A stretch of DNA of 64,000 nucleotides from Pseudogulbenkiania sp. MAI-1 (GTDB lineage Bacteria > Pseudomonadota > Gammaproteobacteria > Burkholderiales > Chromobacteriaceae): contig NZ_AZUR01000001.1 of NCBI RefSeq assembly GCF_000527175.1, positions 2,952,501 through 3,016,500 of the forward strand, given 5' to 3'. Every line of letters begins with the position of its first letter. The first letter of the stretch is position 1. Below the pieces are notes generated by a model. It saw only the letters and a program-made list of their open reading frames with translations, made no database searches and was not told the DNA's origin. The position numbers and the translations under genes are program-made. Positions 34,699 to 44,257 of this stretch are shown here, one piece after another.

Positions 34699-34724
34699 AA
34701 TATATAAATACGTGTTCATATATT
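34699..34724. promoter_or_regulatory. Putative ArsR/SmtB-type operator of the CDF unit
   Basis: An imperfect inverted repeat, AATATATAAAT and GTTCATATATT around the spacer ACGT, has 9 of 11 arm bases paired. On the coding strand the right arm reads AATATATGAAC, close to the ATATGAACA half-site of zinc-responsive SmtB/CzrA operators. It lies 27 bp upstream of the CDF start codon in an AT-rich patch unlike its surroundings, so it probably overlaps the promoter and is bound by the ArsR protein encoded downstream. Confidence 0.65.
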
Positions 34725-34892
34725 TAATGTCAAGGCGGAGCGGTGTCTGTCTCGTGAGCAAGCGGGCCGTCTGTCAGGGTTTCCGGAACCCCTCCCCTGG
34801 CTGGACAAGGGATACAGGGGCTGCCGTCCCCCCTGCCGCACCACGATGCCTCGTGTAAACTCGCTCCCCATACCCACCCCGGAAGGATTTCG

Positions 34893-36701
34893 ATGAACTG
34901 GTCACACGAACTGATGGGCAGCGTGATCTGGCTCGCCAAGGCATTCGCGTGTTCACTGGTGGCGATTACCGTCGTTGCCACCCTGCTGGCACGCTATACG
35001 TCCTGGGGACGACAGTTCTGGCAATTGACCGGCTCCTACTTCAAGCCGGCCCGAAGCTGGCGCCCGATCCTGGTCTTGATGCTCGTCTTGCTGCTGACCT
35101 TGTTTGCGGTACGCATGAACGTGCTGTTCTCGTTCTGGTACAACGGCTTCTATAGCGCCCTGCAAAAGCTGGAGGCTTCCGCCGCCTGGTACTTCGTAGG
35201 CATATTCGGCGTCCTGGCCACCGTGCATGTCGGCCGTGCCTTGCTGGATTACTACGTCAGTCAATCGCTCCAGATTCATTGGCGCGTCTGGCTCAACGAC
35301 ACACTGGTCGAGCGCTGGCTCGGTCAGCAGGCCTATTACCGCGCGCAATACGTCGACCAGCCCGCGGACAACCCCGATCAGCGTATCCAGCAAGACGTGG
35401 CCAGCTTCGTGAGCAGTTCGCTCAGCCTGTCGATGGGGCTGGTCAACGCGGTCGTTTCCTTGATCGCCTTCACGACGATCCTCTGGGGACTGTCCGGTCC
35501 GCTGGCGGTCTTCGGGCTGCATATCGAGCGCGCCATGGTCTGGCTGGCTTACGGCTACGTGCTGGTTGCCACGCTGTTCGCCTTCAAGGTCGGGCGGCCT
35601 TTGATCGGGCTGAGCTTCCTCAACGAGAAACTGAATGCGAACTACCGTTACGCGCTGGTCCGCCTGCGCGAATACAACGAGAGCGTCGCCTTTTTCGGGG
35701 GCGAGGCGGTGGAGCGCAAGCATTTCGCCCGGCAGTTTGAAGAAGTGATCAAGAACGTCTGGGCCATCGTCCACCGGACCCTGAAGCTGTCCGGCTTCAA
35801 CCTCGCCATCAGCCAGGCGGCGGTGGTGTTTCCCCTGCTGGTGCAGTTGCCGCGTTTTCTGGCCAAACAGATCTCGCTCGGCGACATGATGCAGACGGCC
35901 AATGCCTTCAACCAGGTGCAGGATGCGCTGTCTTTTTTCCGCGCGTCCTACGATAACTTCGCCGATTACCGTGCCGTGCTCAATCGTTTGACGGGCTTTC
36001 TCGACGCCATCGACGCGGCCGATAGCCTGCCACGGCCCAGCATCGATACGGCTGGTGAACGCCTGGGCTTGAACGCCCTGACGCTGACCAAGCCAGACGG
36101 CTCGCTGCTGGTCGCCAACCTGAGCCTCGATATCGCCTCGGTCCAGCCGCTGCTGGTGCGCGGCAGTTCGGGCTGCGGCAAGACCACGCTGTTGCGCTCG
36201 ATCGCCGGCCTGTGGCCCTACGGCGAGGGGAAGGTCAGCAAACCGGATGGCCTGGACACCCTCTTCCTCTCGCAGAAGCCGTACCTGCCACTCGGCACCC
36301 TGCGCGACGCACTTCATTACCCCGGTATTCCGGATCAGGACGGCCGGGCCCGCGAGGTGCTCACCCTATGCCGGCTGGGCCACCTGATCGACATGCTGGA
36401 CCAGGAGCAAGACTGGTCGCATATCCTGTCGCTGGGCGAGCAGCAGCGCCTCGCGTTCGGGCGCATCCTGCTCAACCGGCCGGATGCGGTTTTCCTGGAC
36501 GAGGCGACCTCGGCCATGGACGAGGATCAGGAGGCCGCCTTGTACCGGCTGCTGCAGGAGGCCCTGCCGCAGACCATGGTGATCAGCGTCGGCCATCGCA
36601 GCACCTTGCGCGCCTTCCACCACACCGAACTGACGCTGACCGGCGGCGGCCGCTGGGAACTGCAGGCATTGGCGACCGGGGTGAGAAACGTGGTGGCGTG
36701 A
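34893..36701 (+). CDS. SbmA/YddA-type ABC transporter, fused permease and ATPase
   Basis: A 602-residue inner-membrane protein. Residues 1-350 form an ABC_membrane_2 domain (SWRPILVLMLVLLLTLFAVR, NVLFSFWYNGFYSALQKLEA, LNDTLVERWLGQQAYYR, NPDQRIQQDV) as in SbmA/BacA peptide transporters. The ATPase half has Walker A GSSGCGKTTLLRSIAG, signature LSLGEQQRLAFGRILL and Walker B AVFLDEATSAMDE. YddA-like relatives are linked to peptide or vitamin B12 uptake, but the substrate here is unknown. A CCGGAAGGATTTCG ribosome site precedes the ATG. It is a single-gene unit. Confidence 0.88.
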   Translation: MNWSHELMGSVIWLAKAFACSLVAITVVATLLARYTSWGRQFWQLTGSYFKPARSWRPILVLMLVLLLTLFAVRMNVLFSFWYNGFYSALQKLEASAAWYFVGIFGVLATVHVGRALLDYYVSQSLQIHWRVWLNDTLVERWLGQQAYYRAQYVDQPADNPDQRIQQDVASFVSSSLSLSMGLVNAVVSLIAFTTILWGLSGPLAVFGLHIERAMVWLAYGYVLVATLFAFKVGRPLIGLSFLNEKLNANYRYALVRLREYNESVAFFGGEAVERKHFARQFEEVIKNVWAIVHRTLKLSGFNLAISQAAVVFPLLVQLPRFLAKQISLGDMMQTANAFNQVQDALSFFRASYDNFADYRAVLNRLTGFLDAIDAADSLPRPSIDTAGERLGLNALTLTKPDGSLLVANLSLDIASVQPLLVRGSSGCGKTTLLRSIAGLWPYGEGKVSKPDGLDTLFLSQKPYLPLGTLRDALHYPGIPDQDGRAREVLTLCRLGHLIDMLDQEQDWSHILSLGEQQRLAFGRILLNRPDAVFLDEATSAMDEDQEAALYRLLQEALPQTMVISVGHRSTLRAFHHTELTLTGGGRWELQALATGVRNVVA

Positions 36702-36748
36702 GAAACAGCGCCCATCAGCGCCATTCCCGCCGCCATGCAGCAGTGCGC

Positions 36749-37093
36749 TCAGCCGCGGAACATGAAGTACACCGCACCGACCATGCACAGTGCCGCCCAG
36801 ACGAAGTCCCACTTGAACGGCTGGTTCATGTAGAACATGGCGAACGGCACGAACACCGAGAGCGTGATGACTTCCTGCAGGATCTTGAGCTGCGGCAGCG
36901 TCATGCTGCCGAAACCGATGCGGTTGGCCGGCACCTGCAGCAGGTATTCGAACAGCGCGATGCCCCAGCTGGCAATCGCCGCCAGGTACCAGGGCTTGGC
37001 GCTCAGGTCCTTGAGGTGGCCATACCAGGCGAAGGTCATGAAGACGTTGGAGCAGATCAGCAGCAAGACGGTGGAGAGCAGCGGGGAAGGCAT
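36749..37093 (-). CDS. DUF486 small membrane protein (DMT-like)
   Basis: A 114-residue protein with four predicted membrane spans. The segments FMTFAWYGHLKDLSAKPWYL, IASWGIALFEYLLQVPANRI and FVPFAMFYMNQPFKWDFVWA match the DUF486 family, whose members look like half-size drug/metabolite transporters and have no proved function. It is convergent with the ABC gene and divergent from ppiA. Confidence 0.85.
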   Translation of the reverse strand: MPSPLLSTVLLLICSNVFMTFAWYGHLKDLSAKPWYLAAIASWGIALFEYLLQVPANRIGFGSMTLPQLKILQEVITLSVFVPFAMFYMNQPFKWDFVWAALCMVGAVYFMFRG

Positions 37094-37188
37094 CGGTGAA
37101 GGCTCGTGGTAAGATATTTAATTAAAGGCGCGATTCTACCCCACACGGGGCGCCGCGAAATTGCACGATTCTTCCCGAACGGAGCATC

Positions 37189-37746
37189 ATGAAATCTTTG
37201 CTGACCTGTCTGGCCCTGGCGGCCCTGCCCTTTTCCACGCTGGCGGCGCCGGTGGTGGAACTGATCACCAACAAGGGCAACATCGAGATCACGCTGGATT
37301 CGGCCAAGGCGCCGAAGACCGTCGACAACTTCGTGGCCTACGTCAAGGCCGGCCACTATAACGGCACGGTGTTCCACCGCGTGATCGACGGCTTCATGAT
37401 CCAGGGCGGCGGCTTCGACGCCAAGCTGCAGCAGAAGCCGACGCGCGCGCCGATCGCCAACGAGGCCAACAACGGCCTCAAGAACGACATCGGCACCATC
37501 GCCATGGCGCGCACCAACGATCCGAACTCGGCCACCGCGCAGTTCTTCATCAACGTCGCCAACAACGACTTCCTGAATTACCAATCGTCCACGCCGCAAG
37601 GCTGGGGCTATGCCGTGTTCGGCAAAGTGAGCAAGGGCATGGATGTGGTGAACCGCATCGCCAAGACCCGCACCGGCTACATGAACGGCTATGAGAATGT
37701 GCCGTTCGAGCCGATCGTCATCCAGAAAGCCATCCTGAAACCCTGA
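37189..37746 (+). CDS. ppiA: Periplasmic peptidyl-prolyl cis-trans isomerase (cyclophilin)
   Basis: A 185-residue cyclophilin with a signal peptide (MKSLLTCLALAALPFSTLAA). Catalytic-core motifs are HRVIDGFMIQGGGFD, AMARTNDPNSATAQFFINVA and GWGYAVFGKVSKGMDVV. It catalyses proline isomerisation during folding of exported proteins. It lies 14 bp before a second cyclophilin gene without a signal peptide, so the two arose by duplication and are co-transcribed. The E. coli homologues are unlinked. Confidence 0.9.
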   Translation: MKSLLTCLALAALPFSTLAAPVVELITNKGNIEITLDSAKAPKTVDNFVAYVKAGHYNGTVFHRVIDGFMIQGGGFDAKLQQKPTRAPIANEANNGLKNDIGTIAMARTNDPNSATAQFFINVANNDFLNYQSSTPQGWGYAVFGKVSKGMDVVNRIAKTRTGYMNGYENVPFEPIVIQKAILKP

Positions 37747-37760
37747 TTAGGACAAGACTA

Positions 37761-38252
37761 ATGATCAAACTGACCACCACCTTTGGCGACATCGTGCTGG
37801 AACTGGACGCCGAGAAGGCGCCGATCACCGCCGCCAACTTCGAGCAGTACGTCAAGGACGGCCACTACGACGGCACCATCTTCCACCGCGTGATCAACGG
37901 TTTCATGATCCAGGGCGGCGGCTTCGACGCCGACTTCAAGCAGAAGCCGACGCGCGATCCGATCAAGAACGAGGCCAACAACGGTCTGTCCAACAAGACT
38001 TATACCGTTGCCATGGCGCGCACCCCGGACCCGCACTCGGCCTCGGCGCAGTTCTTCATCAACGTGTCCGACAACGATTTCCTCGACTTCAAGTCGGAAA
38101 GCGCCCAGGGCTGGGGCTATGCGGTGTTCGGCAAGGTGGTGGAAGGCACCGACGTGGTCGACCGCATCAAGGCCGTGAAGACCGGCCGTCACGGCATGCA
38201 CCAGGACGTGCCGGTGGAAGCGGTGGTGATCACCAAGGCTGAAATCATCTGA
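37761..38252 (+). CDS. ppiB: Cytoplasmic peptidyl-prolyl cis-trans isomerase (cyclophilin)
   Basis: A 163-residue cyclophilin with no leader, starting MIKLTTTFGDIVLELDAEKA. The active-site stretches HRVINGFMIQGGGFD, AMARTPDPHSASAQFFINVS and WGYAVFGKVVEGTDVVDRIK are intact. It is the cytoplasmic member of the ppiA-ppiB pair. A GGACAAGAC sequence precedes the ATG. Transcription probably ends at the terminator at 38378-38400. Confidence 0.92.
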   Translation: MIKLTTTFGDIVLELDAEKAPITAANFEQYVKDGHYDGTIFHRVINGFMIQGGGFDADFKQKPTRDPIKNEANNGLSNKTYTVAMARTPDPHSASAQFFINVSDNDFLDFKSESAQGWGYAVFGKVVEGTDVVDRIKAVKTGRHGMHQDVPVEAVVITKAEII

Positions 38253-38256
38253 TTCT

Positions 38257-38368
38257 GAGCCGCTAGCAAAACCCTCTTGGCGTTGTTGCGCGGCTTTGCC
38301 GTACTACTTGTACTGTCTGCAGCCGCGCGCCTAGCCAAGACCGCTATGCTGGGTTTTGTTAGCGGCTC
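38257..38368. repeat. 112-bp inverted-repeat element (MITE-like)
   Basis: Terminal arms of 18 bp (GAGCCGCTAGCAAAACCC and its complement) pair with one mismatch. Inside, CTCTTGGCG and CGCCTAGCCAAGA, and GCGCGGCT and AGCCGCGCG, also pair, so the whole element can fold into one long hairpin. It starts 5 bp after the ppiB stop and carries no frame. I believe similar elements are dispersed in Neisseriales genomes, from memory and unverified. Confidence 0.65.
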
Positions 38369-38377
38369 TTAGATTCC

Positions 38378-38400
38378 GGCCGCCTGCTGGCGGCCTTTTT
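38378..38400 (+). terminator. Rho-independent terminator after ppiB
   Basis: GGCCGCC-TGCT-GGCGGCC followed by TTTTT. It ends only 5 bp before the lpxH start codon, so lpxH must have its promoter upstream of or within this hairpin or rely on readthrough. Confidence 0.85.
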
Positions 38401-38405
38401 CGCTT

Positions 38406-39128
38406 ATGGCCATCCATTTCATTTCCGACCTGCACCTCTGCGAAGAGGTGCCCGAACTCAACCGCCTGTTCGCCGCCACGCTGGCCGACTGGCGTGGCCA
38501 GATCGATGCACTCTACATCCTCGGCGACCTGTTCGAGGTGTGGGTGGGCGACGACGATAGCTCGCCGTTCCTCGACGAGACGCTGGCAGTGCTGCGCGAC
38601 TTTTCCGCCGCGACGCCGCTCTACGTGCTGCGCGGCAACCGCGACTTTTTGCTGGGCGAGGGCTTTGTCCGCGCCAGCGGCGCCACCTTGCTGAACGAAC
38701 CGGCGCAGATCGAGGCCTATGGAAGGCCTTATCTGCTGGTACACGGCGACGCCGAGTGCACCGACGATCTGCCCTACCAGCAGTTCCGCGCCATGGCGCG
38801 CAACCCGCAGTGGCAGCAGGCGATGCTGGCGCGCCCGCTGGCCGAGCGCCATGCCATCGCACGGCAGGCGCGCGGCATGAGCGAGGCCGGCAAGGCGGCG
38901 AGCGGGCTGACGGCGATTTCCGACGTCACCGACAGCGCCATCGTCGCGCTGCTCTCGGCGCACGGCTGGCCGACGCTGATCCACGGTCACACCCACCGCC
39001 CGGCGGTACATCGCCACAGTGACGGCACGCACTCGGCGGAACGCTGGGTGATCGCCGACTGGCACGACGGTCGCGGCGGCTATCTGAGGCTGGATGAGAG
39101 CGGGCTGTCGGCGCATCCGCTGGGTTGA
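38406..39128 (+). CDS. lpxH: UDP-2,3-diacylglucosamine diphosphatase
   Basis: A 240-residue calcineurin-like metallophosphoesterase of lipid A synthesis. It cleaves UDP-2,3-diacylglucosamine to lipid X and UMP at the inner face of the inner membrane. Metal-site motifs are FISDLHL, LGDLFEVWVGDDD, LRGNRDFLLG, LVHGD and LIHGHTHRPAVH. The N-terminus MAIHFISDLHL is the family's normal start, although no Shine-Dalgarno sequence is visible in front of it because the ppiB terminator occupies that space. Confidence 0.93.
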   Translation: MAIHFISDLHLCEEVPELNRLFAATLADWRGQIDALYILGDLFEVWVGDDDSSPFLDETLAVLRDFSAATPLYVLRGNRDFLLGEGFVRASGATLLNEPAQIEAYGRPYLLVHGDAECTDDLPYQQFRAMARNPQWQQAMLARPLAERHAIARQARGMSEAGKAASGLTAISDVTDSAIVALLSAHGWPTLIHGHTHRPAVHRHSDGTHSAERWVIADWHDGRGGYLRLDESGLSAHPLG

Positions 39129-39145
39129 CCTCCCCCCTCGAAAGC

Positions 39146-39186
39146 GTGGCCGAAACGGCGAAAACGCCCGTTTCGGCCACTTTTTT
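39146..39186 (+). terminator. Strong terminator after lpxH
   Basis: Stem GTGGCCGAAACGG.. pairing with ..CCGTTTCGGCCAC, followed by TTTTTT. It isolates lpxH from the lactate permease gene. Confidence 0.9.
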
Positions 39187-39361
39187 GCCACTTTTCACGC
39201 CATTTCAGGGTAAACCCGCAAGGGCAAGCCCCAAATGACGGCACGTTCCGTCCTGATTAGAGTGCGAGCACCGTCCAGCTTCCGTGGACAACGACGCTCG
39301 CAAAGGGCCAACGCCGGCGACGACCGGCGCCGCCCCCAAACAACTATCAGGAGAGAACATC

Positions 39362-41014
<1,653 letters not shown>

Positions 41015-41045
41015 GGAATGATTGATACGCCGCCCAGGCGAAAAC

Positions 41046-41073
41046 GGGGCGCCGATGGCAACATCGGCGCCCC
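41046..41073. other. GC-rich hairpin between lldP and pyk
   Basis: Perfect 12-bp arms GGGGCGCCGATG and CATCGGCGCCCC around GCAA. There is no T-run on either side, so it may be a transcript-stabilising or weak termination hairpin for the convergent lldP and pyk genes. The rest of the 41015-41247 gap holds nothing I can name. Confidence 0.6.
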
Positions 41074-41247
41074 GGCTGCTGACAGAGTGCTTTGATGCGT
41101 TTTTACAGGACCCGGCAAAGCCGGGCCTCTCCACTTCAGTAATTGATTCCGCAGCCTGTCTATCTATTCCCAATCCCCCTGCCCTTGCCCTGCAAGGGAG
41201 CCTCGCTACGCTCGAGAGGATTTGCCAACGATCCTCGGACTCCGCCC

Positions 41248-42666
41248 TCAGCCGATGTGCGCGATGCGCAGCAGATTGGTGGCGCCGGGCGTGCCGAACG
41301 GCAGGCCGGCGACGATGGCGATCGCCTCGGCGGTCTTGCCGAAGCCTTCCTGCTTGGCCGTCTCGCAGGCCAGCTCGCTCATCTCGCTCACGTCCAGCAC
41401 GGCCGGGCTCAGCACCGGGTAGACGCTCCACGCCAGGGCCAGGCGGCGCGCGGTAGCCATTTCGGGGGTCATGCCGATGATCGGGGCGTGCGGTCGCTCG
41501 CGCGCCATGCGCAGGGCCGAGTAGCCCGAGGTGGTGTAGGCTACCGTCGCCGCCACCGGCAGAGCACTCACGGCGCAGCGCATGGCGGCGCCGATGGCAC
41601 CGGCGCTGTCGGCGCGGGGCGCGGCATGGGTCGCATCGAGGGCATGGCGGTAATGGGGATCGGCCTCGGTCTGGGCGATGATGTTGCTCATCATGCGCAC
41701 CGCCTCGACCGGATATTTACCCGAGGCCGATTCCGCCGACAGCATCACGGCATCGGCGCCGTCGTAGATCGCGGTGGCGACGTCCGAAGCTTCGGCGCGC
41801 GTCGGCACCGGGGCCGCAATCATCGATTCCAGCATCTGCGTGGCGACGATCACCGGCTTGCCGGCCTTGCGGCAGCTTTTCACGATGCGCTTCTGGATCG
41901 ACGGCACCTGCTCGGGCGGCATTTCCACGCCGAGGTCGCCGCGTGCCACCATGACCGCGTCGGCTTGGTCGACGATGGATTCCAGGCTCCGGATGGCCAT
42001 CGGCTTCTCCAGCTTGGCAACGATCCCGGCCCGGCCCTGGACGATGGCCTTGATCTCGACGATGTCCTCGACGCGCTGCACGAAGGACAGCGCCACCCAG
42101 TCCACGCCCAGGCTCAGGCCGAACTCCAGATCGGCCAGGTCTTTTGCGGTGAGGGCGGAGAGCGGAAGCACCACGCCGGGGACGTTCACGCCCTTGCGAT
42201 CCGACACCACGCCGCCGGCGATGACGCGGGTCTCGGCGAAATCGGGGCCGAAACGCTCCACCCGCAGGCGCACGCGGCCGTCGTCGACCAGCAGATCAGC
42301 GCCGGCTTCCAGCGCGGCGAAGATTTCGGGGTGCGGCAGTGGCGCGCGTTGCTGGCTGCCGGGCTTGTCCTTGTCGAGATCGAGGCGGAATGCGGCGCCT
42401 TCCTCGAGGCGCACCGGGCCGTCGGCAAAGACGCCCAGGCGCAGCTTCGGCCCTTGCAGATCCATCAGCACCCCGATCGGCCGACCGACTTCCTGTTCGA
42501 TGGCGCGGATCATTTCGAGGTTGCGCCGGTGGTCGGCGTGGCTGCCGTGGCTGAAATTGAGACGGAAGACGTCGGCGCCGGCTTCGAACAGGGCGCGGAT
42601 GGTGTCCTGGTTGGCGCTCGCCGGCCCCAGAGTGGCGACGATTTTCGCGTTGCGTTTTCTGTACAT
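41248..42666 (-). CDS. pyk: Pyruvate kinase
   Basis: A 472-residue glycolytic enzyme converting phosphoenolpyruvate and ADP to pyruvate and ATP. Signature motifs are KIVATLGPASANQDTIRALF, RLNFSHGSHADH, the active-site VAKLEKPMAI, MVARGDLGVEMPPEQVPSIQ and the substrate loop ATQMLESMIAAPVPTRAEAS. It lies 27 bp after the glycerate kinase gene on the same strand, so 2-phosphoglycerate made from glycerate can be passed through enolase to this enzyme within one regulatory unit. Confidence 0.94.
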   Translation of the reverse strand: MYRKRNAKIVATLGPASANQDTIRALFEAGADVFRLNFSHGSHADHRRNLEMIRAIEQEVGRPIGVLMDLQGPKLRLGVFADGPVRLEEGAAFRLDLDKDKPGSQQRAPLPHPEIFAALEAGADLLVDDGRVRLRVERFGPDFAETRVIAGGVVSDRKGVNVPGVVLPLSALTAKDLADLEFGLSLGVDWVALSFVQRVEDIVEIKAIVQGRAGIVAKLEKPMAIRSLESIVDQADAVMVARGDLGVEMPPEQVPSIQKRIVKSCRKAGKPVIVATQMLESMIAAPVPTRAEASDVATAIYDGADAVMLSAESASGKYPVEAVRMMSNIIAQTEADPHYRHALDATHAAPRADSAGAIGAAMRCAVSALPVAATVAYTTSGYSALRMARERPHAPIIGMTPEMATARRLALAWSVYPVLSPAVLDVSEMSELACETAKQEGFGKTAEAIAIVAGLPFGTPGATNLLRIAHIG

Positions 42667-42693
42667 GTCGAAGTCCCTCGGTAAAGCAGCCGC

Positions 42694-43977
42694 TCAGGCC
42701 GCCGGCGCGCCGGTGATGAGAATGGCGCGGAAGTCGTTGACGTTGGTTAGCGTCGGGCCGGTGACGACGGAGTCGCCGAGTGCGCCGAACAGGCCGTGCC
42801 CATCGTTGTTGTCGAGGCTGTCCCTGGGGCGGATGCCGAGGCTCCAGGCACGTTGGAGCGAGTCCGGAGCCAAGTAGGCGCCGGCGATTTCTTCCTGCCC
42901 GTCAACGCCGTCGGTGTCGCCGGCCAGGGCGTGGATGCCGGTCTGGCCGTTCAGCGCGACGCCGAGCGAGAGCAGGAATTCGACGTTGCGCCCTCCCCGC
43001 CCATTGCCGCGCACGGTGACGGTGGTCTCGCCGCCGGAGATCAGCACACAGGGAGGCTCGAATGGCGCGCTGCGCAAGGCTACTTGGCGTGCCATGGCCG
43101 CCATCACCTTGCCGACGTCGCGCGCCTCGCCTTCGATGCTGTCGCTGAGGATGTAGGGGCGGATGCCAGCCTCGCGTGCCACCTGCGCGGCGGCTTCCAG
43201 CGCCATCTGCGGGGTGGCGACGATGCGGATCTCGCTGCCTTGCAGGCGCGGGTCGTCGGGTTTGACCGATTCGCCCTGCCCGCTCTCCAATACCGCCCGG
43301 ACCTTGGGCGGCAGCTCGATGCCGTAGCGGCGGACGATGGCGAGCGCGTCGTCGCAGGTGGTCGGGTCGCCCACCGTGGGGCCGGAGGCGATATCGCAGG
43401 GGTTGTCGCCCGGCACGTCGGAGATGGTCAGGGTGACGACCTTGGCCGGATGGCAGGCGGCAGCGAGGCGCCCGCCCTTGATCGCGGAGAGGTGGCGGCG
43501 CACGCAGTTCATCTCGCCGATGGTGGCGCCCGAGCGGAGCAGTTCGCGGTTGACCGCCTGCTTGTCTTCCAGCGTGATGCCGTCGAGCGGCAGGGCCAGC
43601 AGGGCGGAGCCGCCCCCCGAGATCAGGCAAAGCACGGTGTCGTCCGGCGTCAGATCGCTCACCAGCGCGCGGATGCGATGCGCGGCATCCAGCCCGGCGG
43701 CGTCGGGGACCGGGTGTGCGGCTTCGACGATCTCGATGCGCTCGCACGGCACGCGGTAGCCGTAGCGCGTCACCACCAGGCCGCTCAGCGGGCCTGGCCA
43801 GTGGTCTTCGACCGCCTTCGCCATGGCGGCGGACGCCTTGCCCGCGCCGATGACGATCAGGCGGCCCTTGGGCGGTGCCGGCAGGTGCGCCGGGATGCAG
43901 TGCGCCGGCTGCGCGGCGGCGATAGCGGCGCCGAACATGCGCTGCAACAGCTCGCGCGGTTGAATGGGGCTCGTCAT
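42694..43977 (-). CDS. Glycerate 2-kinase (MOFRL family)
   Basis: A 427-residue kinase that phosphorylates D-glycerate to 2-phosphoglycerate. Older annotations call it hydroxypyruvate reductase TtuD. Family motifs are VIGAGKASAAMAKAVED, LISGGGSALLALPLDGITL, SDVPGDNPCDIASGPTVGDP, the C-terminal MOFRL segment GGETTVTVRGNGRGGRNVEF and LAGDTDGVDGQEEIAGAYLA. I chose ATG 43977, with AGGAGG nine bases upstream, instead of a longer frame. It is divergent from cdaR, which probably activates it, and is followed by pyk. Confidence 0.9.
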   Translation of the reverse strand: MTSPIQPRELLQRMFGAAIAAAQPAHCIPAHLPAPPKGRLIVIGAGKASAAMAKAVEDHWPGPLSGLVVTRYGYRVPCERIEIVEAAHPVPDAAGLDAAHRIRALVSDLTPDDTVLCLISGGGSALLALPLDGITLEDKQAVNRELLRSGATIGEMNCVRRHLSAIKGGRLAAACHPAKVVTLTISDVPGDNPCDIASGPTVGDPTTCDDALAIVRRYGIELPPKVRAVLESGQGESVKPDDPRLQGSEIRIVATPQMALEAAAQVAREAGIRPYILSDSIEGEARDVGKVMAAMARQVALRSAPFEPPCVLISGGETTVTVRGNGRGGRNVEFLLSLGVALNGQTGIHALAGDTDGVDGQEEIAGAYLAPDSLQRAWSLGIRPRDSLDNNDGHGLFGALGDSVVTGPTLTNVNDFRAILITGAPAA

Positions 43978-44184
43978 GTCATGAATCCTCCTAAAGGTGC
44001 ACATGGGCCAGGCGAGCAGGCCCGATCGATACCGCCGCATCACGCGACCGGCGGTTCACGATGCGGGCCGGTACGCGCCGCTCCGGCATCGCGCCGGGGA
44101 AACGACGCCCTGACATCGTAGAACTGGCAGCCCAGGCAGACATCGTGCAGATGCATGAAAATTTGTCGTGCTAGAATGATTTTT

Positions 44185-44200
44185 ATGGGCAAATGCCCAT
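44185..44200. promoter_or_regulatory. Palindrome in the cdaR-glycerate kinase intergenic region
   Basis: ATGGGCA-AA-TGCCCAT is a perfect 7-bp inverted repeat. It lies 57 bp before cdaR, just after a possible -10 (TAGAAT at 44172-44177), and in the divergent promoter region shared with the glycerate kinase gene. It could be the CdaR operator, but I know no consensus that proves it. Confidence 0.4.
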
Positions 44201-44257
44201 CACGGAATATTGGCCAGCCCGTGGGCCGGATCAGTCGGGGTAACAGGGAGGACGAGC

